A DNA stretch of 5,491 bases, taken from positions 1 through 5,491 of the forward strand of contig CAMTFT010000150.1 of assembly GCA_947071365.1 (NCBI GenBank), in the 5' to 3' direction. The translations under genes and the position numbers were made by a program. The stretch is from an uncultured bacterium. Lineage in GTDB: Bacteria; Bacillota; Clostridia; Lachnospirales; Lachnospiraceae. Shown one piece after another: positions 1-5,491 of this stretch. The first letter of the stretch is position 1, and each line of letters starts with the position of its first letter. Under the pieces are notes generated by a model that did no database searches, was not told where the DNA came from, and saw only the letters and a list, made by a program, of their open reading frames with translations.

Positions 1-44
1 CACCTATTAAGTCGTCGGCAGCGTCAGATGTGTATAAGAGACAG
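1..44 (+). other. Nextera Read 1 (P5-side) sequencing adapter, not genomic
   Basis: Bases 12-25 read TCGTCGGCAGCGTC, and 26-44 read AGATGTGTATAAGAGACAG, the Tn5 mosaic end. Together they are the standard Illumina Nextera Read 1 adapter. Bases 1-3 (CAC) fit the last bases of the P5 oligonucleotide, and 4-11 (CTATTAAG) sit where the 8-base i5 index belongs. From memory this index matches Nextera XT v2 S518. The order P5 end, index, adapter, insert is that of a finished library molecule. The mosaic end here is a library artefact and not evidence of a natural Tn5 element. Genomic sequence starts at about base 45. Confidence 0.98.
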
Positions 45-55
45 CTTTATAATAG

Positions 56-2686
56 TTATTCCAGCCCGCTTGAAGCGGTGAAACTCTGACCGTATACACT
101 GCTGTATTCATTGACGCGGTCGATAATGCGCTCCGCCTCCGCTCCCTGTACCATCATCGGCTGATAATTGTTGTAGCCCGACGCGGAGGAAATCGAACAC
201 GGAATGATCTCTATCTTACTTTCCGGAAGTACGCCGTCCTGTCCGACACTAAACGTCTGCCGGAAAATCATGGTATCCATATCAGATGGCGTGCTGTTTC
301 CGCCGAAGCAGAAATTTCCAAGACTGTAAACTATGTACTTGCCCTTATAATTTTCAATGCCCTGCAAAACGTGGGGATGATGCCCGACTACAAGGTCCGC
401 TCCGCAGTCCACCGCAGTATGTGCAAGTGACTGCTGCGTTTCATCCGGCTGCGTTTCCCTTTCACTTCCCCAGTGGAAGCCCATTATGATAAGCTGGGCA
501 CCCTGCGCCTTTGCCGCCTCTATCGTCTCCCTGACCTGACTTTCCCTAGCCATACCGTCATTTAGAACATAGATGCCGATAAATGCGGTCTTGATGCCAT
601 TCACATCACGCAAAGCGATCTCATCACCGATGCAGTAATCAATATCCGCTTCCTCGAGATACTGCTTCGTATCGCTCAGGCTCTTTTCGCCGTAATCGCT
701 GCTGTGGTTATTTGCCAGCGTCACCACCTCAACAGAACCGTTTTTCAGTATCTCCGTGTAGGATGGGTCGCCCTTAAAGGCATACTCCTTGGCTTCTCTG
801 GTAGTCTCTGTCGTAAAAGTGCCCTCCAGATTTGCAAATGTGGCATCGTCATTTTCCAGAATCTCTTTTACATTCTGGAAAAAGTATGCGTGTCCGTTCA
901 CAGCGTCAAAAGCATTAAAGCTCGTATCCGTATTGAAACTTTCATCCGTCCCCAGCGTGCAGTCGCCGATGGCGCTGATCGTCACTGTCCGTTCTTTGCT
1001 GACCTCCACCGCACAGGAAACCGTCTCTACACCGTCGGCGCTGACACTCACCACAGTGCTTCCCTCACCTGTTGCGGTGACGGCTCCGCTGCTGTCCACT
1101 GTGACGACTTCAGGATTTGCGCTCTCATATTTCAAGTTGTTCAGCAGGGCTCCCGCCGGACTTTCCACAAGCTGCAGATAGGACGTTTCCCCAGGATACA
1201 GGGATATTTTCTCTGATTTCAGAGTAAGCTCCGTTGCCATCTCCATCGTTGTCGCCATGATCTCGCTTCTGTTGCCTGCCGCATCCACCGCATAAAAATA
1301 ATATGTCGTATTTTTTTCAAAGGCGACAGGCTCACTGTACTTCCTGTACAACGGGATATCAAGAAACGCATTCTGCTTCACGGCCGCGTACCATATCCCG
1401 GTAACAGATGACCTTGCGTCCACAGCCGTGACAGAGACCTTATCCTCGTCTCTGGCTACGTTTACCACAGGCGCCTGAGCATCTATCATCGGTATCTCGA
1501 TCTGTGCATTCAGCTCTCCCTGATCCGTAGAAACGGATGCCTTCATCAGATAATCGGCAGCGTTTACCGTTATCTTTCCCTGTTCATCCGGTGTGTATGC
1601 CGTTCCATCCACTGTGATTTTGGAAATCGCAGCGCCTCTGACGCGGAACCGAAGCTCCACCGGATAAGAGCTGCACCATTTTTCTGGCTCATTCTCCACC
1701 GTAACGGTCAGCCCTTCATCTGCGGTAACGTGCTCCGACTTTTTCTTCTCATCTATGGATGACGTAACACCGTTCACCACCAAAGCAATGATCAGGATCA
1801 CCAGAATCGCCCCTGCGCCTATCATGAACAGCTCTTTTTGATGAATGCCCTTCTGCCCCAGATTTTCCCGGAAATCCCCAAATGCATCCTTTATCCCCTG
1901 AAGAAGGGGCTGCTTTGCTGCTTTCCGACTGTCACTCTTTCTTTCCGTCGGGCCGGCTCCCTTTCGTTCCGATAAGCCGCCGCTCTCTTCCTCCGGCAGC
2001 TCCTGTCCATCCTCCCCGGAAGATACGTCCCGGTCAACCCCGTCCAGCAACCGATCCAGTACGAGCTCATCTTCACTTTTTTCTGCAATATCGCGCTCCG
2101 GCTCTTCATCCGCCTCGTCAAATATTTCAGAGATCGACGTATTTTCATCCAGCTCGTCCGGTTTATCTTTCTTCTTTTCCGGTTTTCGGCGCAGACTGCC
2201 AAACAGCCCCGAAAGCGTTTCCACTCCGGCCCCAAGAACATTTAGCACCGGCTTAAGGTTCAGTCCTGCTCTGGCATCTGCTTCAAGATTCTCTTCAAAA
2301 TCGTCATCTTCAAAGTCATCGTTTTCCGTCGGGTCATTATCGATTCTGTAGTCCTTGAGCCAGTCTTTTGCCTGCTTCGGTTCGTCATCTTCGGGCCAAT
2401 CCTCTGCCTGCTTCGGTCTTTCACCTTTGGCCCAGCCTTCTGCCTGCTTCGGTCTGTCATCTTCGGGCCAATCCTCTGCCTGCTTCGATTCGTTTTGCCT
2501 CCCGGCTTTTTTCGTTTTTTCCTTTCGGGAAGTCCTCGTTTCCGGACGTGACTTCGGAGAGTCCGCCACAGGCGCACTCTCCGCTTCCTTTCTTTGCAGC
2601 GCTTCCTCCGGCTCTTCGCCGTTCTGGATCGCCCTTACTATTTCCATTAACTGTTCGACATTATCTGCCTTTATCTTCTTTTTCAT
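56..2686 (-). CDS. Membrane-anchored CapA-family (PGA_cap) protein with Ig-like domains
   Basis: This complete 876-residue protein is probably a single-pass surface protein with the N-terminus inside. Residues 1-285 are highly charged and probably disordered, with four 12-residue repeats (68-115), an acidic stretch (116-136) and a hydrophobic patch (141-165). Residues 286-307 form one hydrophobic segment that would act as a signal anchor; no cleavable signal peptide is seen. Residues 320-480 look like beta-rich Ig or FnIII-like modules ending in YAVDAAGN. Residues 486-562 resemble a Big_2 bacterial Ig domain. Residues 566-800 carry CapA motifs: GDCTLG (574-579), ANLEG (618-622), TLANNH (656-661), GFHWGSE (736-742), GHHPH (768-772) and SLGNF (788-792). 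The family has a metallophosphoesterase-like fold and includes the CapA/PgsA subunit of poly-gamma-glutamate synthesis. Many members lack capBC, as here, so substrate and reaction are unknown. The ATG at 2686 is the only reasonable start, because an in-frame stop lies two codons upstream. It overlaps the purL stop by one base. The family call is firm; the cellular role is not. Confidence 0.93.
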   Translation of the reverse strand: MKKKIKADNVEQLMEIVRAIQNGEEPEEALQRKEAESAPVADSPKSRPETRTSRKEKTKKAGRQNESKQAEDWPEDDRPKQAEGWAKGERPKQAEDWPEDDEPKQAKDWLKDYRIDNDPTENDDFEDDDFEENLEADARAGLNLKPVLNVLGAGVETLSGLFGSLRRKPEKKKDKPDELDENTSISEIFDEADEEPERDIAEKSEDELVLDRLLDGVDRDVSSGEDGQELPEEESGGLSERKGAGPTERKSDSRKAAKQPLLQGIKDAFGDFRENLGQKGIHQKELFMIGAGAILVILIIALVVNGVTSSIDEKKKSEHVTADEGLTVTVENEPEKWCSSYPVELRFRVRGAAISKITVDGTAYTPDEQGKITVNAADYLMKASVSTDQGELNAQIEIPMIDAQAPVVNVARDEDKVSVTAVDARSSVTGIWYAAVKQNAFLDIPLYRKYSEPVAFEKNTTYYFYAVDAAGNRSEIMATTMEMATELTLKSEKISLYPGETSYLQLVESPAGALLNNLKYESANPEVVTVDSSGAVTATGEGSTVVSVSADGVETVSCAVEVSKERTVTISAIGDCTLGTDESFNTDTSFNAFDAVNGHAYFFQNVKEILENDDATFANLEGTFTTETTREAKEYAFKGDPSYTEILKNGSVEVVTLANNHSSDYGEKSLSDTKQYLEEADIDYCIGDEIALRDVNGIKTAFIGIYVLNDGMARESQVRETIEAAKAQGAQLIIMGFHWGSERETQPDETQQSLAHTAVDCGADLVVGHHPHVLQGIENYKGKYIVYSLGNFCFGGNSTPSDMDTMIFRQTFSVGQDGVLPESKIEIIPCSISSASGYNNYQPMMVQGAEAERIIDRVNEYSSVYGQSFTASSGLE
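287..991 (-). other. CapA / PGA_cap domain of the surface protein
   Basis: This span encodes residues 566-800 of the CapA-like protein, its likely catalytic or binding domain. Candidate metal or active-site residues, judged by their conserved settings in the family, are Asp575 in GDCTLG, Asn619 and Glu621 in ANLEG, Asn660 and His661 in TLANNH, His738 and Glu742 in GFHWGSE, and His769, His770 and His772 in GHHPH. All expected motif blocks are present and in order, so the domain looks intact. About 76 residues follow it with no further recognisable domain. Residue roles come from motif memory, not from a structure alignment. Confidence 0.88.
852..882. repeat. Perfect 11-bp inverted repeat inside the capA-like gene
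   Basis: Arm 852-862 (TTTTCCAGAAT) is the exact reverse complement of arm 872-882 (ATTCTGGAAAA), with a 9-base loop between them. The repeat lies within codons for FFQNVKEILEN of the CapA domain. There is no T-run placed as in an intrinsic terminator, and it is mid-gene, so a terminator is unlikely. It may form an mRNA hairpin or be chance. Confidence 0.6.
1001..1231 (-). other. Big_2-like bacterial Ig domain
   Basis: This span encodes residues 486-562. It shows the usual Big_2 layout: an opening strand with L..G.T (LYPGETSYLQL), a central block ESANPEVVTVDSSGAVTATG and a closing block GSTVVSVSADG. Such domains are extracellular spacers or adhesion modules in Gram-positive surface proteins. 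Here the domain sits between the membrane-proximal modules and the CapA domain, so it probably holds that domain away from the membrane. Confidence 0.82.
1766..1831 (-). other. Transmembrane segment (signal anchor)
   Basis: This span encodes residues 286-307, LFMIGAGAILVILIIALVVNGV broken only by small residues, and is the one clear membrane-spanning stretch in the protein. Lys and Arg are frequent just before it (residues 273-284). The domains after it are of extracellular type, so the N-terminal 285 residues should be cytoplasmic and the rest outside. The segment lies far from the N-terminus, which argues against a cleaved signal peptide. Confidence 0.88.
2342..2485 (-). repeat. Four 36-bp tandem repeats coding 12-residue units
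   Basis: Residues 68-115 of the CapA-like protein are four in-frame 12-residue units: KQAEDWPEDDRP, KQAEGWAKGERP, KQAEDWPEDDEP and KQAKDWLKDYRI. Each begins KQA(E/K) and keeps one Trp in the sixth position. In DNA, all four units contain TGCCTGCTTCG on the plus strand. Units 1 and 3 share an exact 32-bp match (2456-2487 and 2384-2415), 72 bp apart, which suggests that a two-unit block was duplicated. The units lie in the predicted cytoplasmic region. Confidence 0.92.
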
Positions 2687-5452
2687 TATTTAAAGTACGC
2701 TACTCCTGACTCAAAGATTTTCAGGTCCTGTTCTCCGTAAATGTTGACTGCTACGCTGTCACCGCGGCGCTCGGAATGTGCCATCTTACCGAATACACGG
2801 CCATCCGGGCTGGTAATGCCTTCGATGGCGAAGTAAGAACCGTTCACGTTCCACTCCTCTTCACCGATGCAGATCGTTCCCTCCGGGTCACAATACTGTG
2901 TAGCCACCTGGCCGTTTGCAAACAGCTTCTCAAGCCACTGGCGGTTCGCAACGAAACGCCCCTCTCCATGGGAAGCCGGATTCGTGTAGACACCGCCAAG
3001 CTTAGCTCCCTGGAGCCACGGAGACTTGTTGCTGACTACCTTTGTATATACCATTTTTGAGATGTGGCGTCCAATGGTATTAAATGTCAGGGTCGGTGAA
3101 TCCGGTGTCTGACCGGTAATCTCACCGTGCGGCACCAGTCCCAGCTTGATCAGGGCCTGGAAACCGTTACAGATACCGAGTGCAAGTCCGTCCCGCTCAT
3201 TCAGAAGCTTCATGACGGATTCCTTCAGCTTCGCATTCTGGAATGCCGTCGCGAAGAATTTTGCGGAACCGTCCGGCTCGTCGCCCGCTGAAAATCCGCC
3301 GGGGAACATGATGATCTGCGCCTGATCGATCGCCTTTTCAAACACATCCACAGACTCCCGGATATCCTGCGCGGTCAGATTGCGGAATACCCTGACATCC
3401 ACTTCTGCACCGGCGCGCTCGAATGCCTTCCTGCTGTCATACTCACAGTTCGTACCCGGGAATACGGGAATAAATACCCGCGGCTTTGCCACTTTATTTT
3501 TGCACACATAAATATTGTTCGTCTTATACGTTCCGTCTGTAGTCGGCACTCTGTCCTTATCATCTTTCGAAGTAAAGAAGTACGCCGTCGGACCGTCCGC
3601 TGGCTTCCCGTCAATATCCAGCCCGCCTCCCACGGTCGGAATACCGGAATTCGTCTTGAAAACACGCTCCAGTGTACCCGTCCATGCTGCCAGAGCCTCA
3701 CCAAGCGGAATCTTCACGTCTTTATATTCAAAAGCTCCGCTGTCTGTCACTTCACCGATTACCGTATAAGTAATTGCCAGATTGCCGACAGCGCCCTCCG
3801 AAACTTCCGCAACGATGTTACCGAAGCCCGCCGTGAACAGGTCGCGTTCGTCCACGTTATGCTCGATCCTGAGGCCCATTCCGTTACCAAAGGCCATCTT
3901 GGAAAGAGCTGCCACAAGACCCTTGCCGTCCAGCGCATATGCGGAAATAATATTTCCATCTTTGATATCCTGGTGGAACTTTCCATACTGCTCCATGATC
4001 TGCTCATATACCGGAAGATCATATTCGTCCTTCTCCACCTGTAAAAGTACCAGCTTGCTGCCCGCGCGCTTCAGCTCAGGCGTGATGATCGTCTTATCGC
4101 TGGCAATATCCACAGCAAAGGATACGAGAGTCGGCGGAACGTCTATTTCATTAAAGGAACCGGACATACTGTCCTTGCCGCCGATGGACGGAAGGCCAAA
4201 GCCGAGCTGCGCGGAATACGCACCGAGCAGCGCCGCAAAGGGCTGGCTCCATCTCTTCGGATCTTCGGTCATCCTACGGAAATATTCCTGGAACGTAAAG
4301 CGTATCCTGCTGTAATCGCCTCCGTTTGCAACGATTCTCGCAACGGACTCAAGCACAGCGTAAACCGCACCGTGATACGGGCTCCAGCTTGACAGATACG
4401 GATCAAAACCATAGCTCATCATCGTGACTGTATCCGTCTTTCCCTCCAGCACCGGAAGCTTCGCCACCATGGCCTGTGTCTCTGTGAGCTGGTACTTACC
4501 GCCATAAGGCATAAATACGGAGCCTGCACCGATGGAGCCGTCGAACATTTCCACCAGCCCCTTCTGGGAACAGCAGTTCAGATCACTTAAGGTATCCAGC
4601 CATTTTGCCCGGACATCCGTCACATCATTTCTCACAAAATATTTATCCGTCTCGGAAGGCATCTCCACTGTGACCGCAGTCTCCTGATGCGCTCCGTTCG
4701 TATCCAGAAATGCTCTGGAAATATTTACGATCTCTTTTCCTCTCCAGATCAGTACGAGACGCGGATCCTCCGTAACGACAGCCACCTCGACAGCCTCAAG
4801 GTTCTCCTGCGCGGCATAACCCATAAACTCATCTACATCCTTCGGGTCTACCACAACAGCCATACGCTCCTGAGATTCGGAGATCGCGATCTCCGTCCCG
4901 TCCAGACCAGCATATTTCTTCGGCACCTTATCAAGATAGATCTGAAGCCCCGGCGCCAGCTCACCGATCGCCACGGAAACACCGCCCGCGCCGAAATCAT
5001 TACATTTTTTAATCAGTTTGCTGACCTCGCTGCGGCGGAACAGTCTTTGAATCTTGCGCTCTGTCGGTGCATTTCCCTTCTGTACCTCCGCACCGCAGAC
5101 CTCAATGGAGGCTTCCGTGTGTACCTTGGAGGAACCGGTAGCGCCGCCGATACCGTCACGGCCGGTTCTTCCGCCCAGCAGGATAATGATATCGCCCGGG
5201 TCAGAATTTTCACGGATAACGGCGCTCCTGGGAGCCGCGCCCATCACCGCACCGATCTCCATACGCTTTGCCACGTAATCCGGGTGATAAATTTCTTTTA
5301 CATAACCCGTCGCAAGACCAATCTGGTTGCCGTAGGAGCTGTAGCCGTGAGCAGCCTCGCGAACCAGCTTTTTCTGCGGCAGCTTTCCCTTTAATGTATT
5401 TTTGACGGAAACTGTCGGATCTGCCGCCCCCGTCACACGCATTGCCTGGTAT
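2686..5452 (-). CDS. purL: Phosphoribosylformylglycinamidine synthase, large PurL, 5' end missing
   Basis: PurL converts FGAR, glutamine and ATP to FGAM, glutamate, ADP and phosphate, the fourth step of de novo purine synthesis, in the cytoplasm. The 921 genomic residues seen (Tyr at 5451 = 1) cover most of the ATP-using synthase region and the whole C-terminal amidotransferase. Visible motifs are GGRTGRDGIGGATGSS (93-108), DFGAGGVS (152-159) and GGKDSMSG (424-431). The amidotransferase starts near residue 656 with FIPVFPGTNCEYD. It has nucleophile Cys761 in GICNGFQ, HGEGRF (828-833), and His892 and Glu894 in MAHSER, giving a complete Cys-His-Glu triad. The fused form is usually about 1,250 residues, so roughly 330 are missing at the N-terminus, including the linker region. 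The break is the contig end, not a mutation. Extending the frame past 5452 only translates adapter, giving a false start MGSEMCIRDR. The TAA stop overlaps the next ATG. The motif style resembles the clade II FGAM synthases of Clostridia and streptococci. Confidence 0.97.
2703..2707 (-). promoter_or_regulatory. Possible ribosome binding site for the capA-like gene, inside purL
   Basis: The minus strand reads AGGAG here, within the last purL codons (Ser-Gly-Val). It lies 16 bases before the ATG at 2686. This is longer than the usual 5-10 base spacing, so the site may be weak alone. Together with the TAATG stop-start overlap it fits translational coupling, in which ribosomes finishing purL restart on the next gene. 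Confidence 0.5.
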
Positions 5453-5491
5453 CTGTCTCTTATACACATCTCCGAGCCCACGAGACGGAGC
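5453..5491 (+). other. Nextera Read 2 (P7-side) sequencing adapter, not genomic
   Basis: Bases 5453-5471 read CTGTCTCTTATACACATCT, the reverse-complement mosaic end. Bases 5472-5486 read CCGAGCCCACGAGAC, the reverse complement of the Nextera Read 2 adapter. The last five bases, GGAGC, sit where the i7 index begins; from memory they match the start of index N718 (GGAGCTAC). Read on the minus strand, the adapter supplies the first residues of spurious frames (MGSEMCIRDR and MYKRQ, each from a GTG start). Genomic sequence ends at about base 5452. Confidence 0.98.

Noticed and set aside
26..44. Tn5 / IS50 mosaic end as evidence of a natural transposon
   Set aside because: The 19-bp mosaic end is joined directly to Illumina adapter and index sequence at both ends, so it comes from library tagmentation.
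28..81. Short plus-strand frame MCIRDSFIIV... starting in the left adapter
   Set aside because: Its start and first codons are the mosaic-end sequence, the rest is antisense to the end of the capA-like gene, and it is only 17 codons long.
704..1216. Plus-strand open frames (170 and 130 codons) opposite the CapA and Ig domains
   Set aside because: They overlap each other and a well-supported gene on the other strand, and have no recognisable domain.
1336..1350. Short hairpin (TGTAC / GTACA, 5-base loop)
   Set aside because: Arms of five bases are expected often by chance, and the site is mid-gene with no T-run.
2355..2709. Two overlapping plus-strand frames with repeated Ser/Pro/Cys-rich peptides
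   Set aside because: Their repeats only mirror the 36-bp coding repeats of the minus-strand gene. Both cross the purL/capA junction with no sign of a gene.
3782..4315. Plus-strand open frame of 177 codons opposite purL
   Set aside because: It lies antisense to the conserved synthase region, including GGKDSMSG, and has a Ser/Pro-rich composition typical of shadow frames.
4687..5394. Long plus-strand open frame of 235 codons opposite purL
   Set aside because: It is a shadow of purL. The antisense translation shows no domain, and the opposite strand encodes a conserved enzyme across the whole span.
5210..5467. Minus-strand frame beginning MYKRQ
   Set aside because: The GTG start and first residues are adapter. 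The rest is purL read in another frame, with no family resemblance.

Overview
The window is a short piece of bacterial chromosome with Illumina Nextera library adapters still attached at both ends. Bases 1-44 (end of P5, an 8-base i5 index, Read 1 adapter and transposon mosaic end) and 5453-5491 (mosaic end, Read 2 adapter, partial i7 index) are synthetic. Only about 45-5452 is genomic. This matters for annotation because the long reading frame at the right end runs into the adapter and gains a false ten-residue N-terminus (MGSEMCIRDR).

The genomic part holds two genes, both on the minus strand and read right to left. At 5452-2686 is the 3' three quarters of purL. It encodes a large single-chain phosphoribosylformylglycinamidine (FGAM) synthase with its C-terminal glutamine amidotransferase domain. 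The N-terminal part lies beyond the right edge. At 2686-56 is a complete 876-residue membrane-anchored CapA-family protein. It has a long charged cytoplasmic region with four 12-residue repeats, one transmembrane segment, extracellular Ig-like modules and a C-terminal CapA (PGA_cap) domain. The purL stop and the capA-like start share one base (TAATG), so the two are probably co-transcribed and translationally coupled. No spacer of 300 bases or more lacks a gene. Only 11 genomic bases follow the second stop.

The long fused PurL, which resembles the clade found in many Clostridia, streptococci and Bacteroidetes, together with a CapA protein carrying Big_2-type Ig repeats and a moderate G+C content by eye, suggests a Firmicute of the class Clostridia. 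Lachnospiraceae-like is my best guess, perhaps from a gut metagenome. This assignment is inferred from protein style and was not tested by a search.

Functionally, PurL catalyses the fourth step of de novo purine synthesis in the cytoplasm. The CapA-like protein would act at the cell surface, and no capB, capC or other polyglutamate or capsule gene is visible. Nothing in the sequence shows a biochemical link between the two genes. I see no RNA gene, mobile element, CRISPR array or clear terminator, and no convincing new system. The most notable biological features are the unusual architecture of the CapA-like protein and its overlap with purL.
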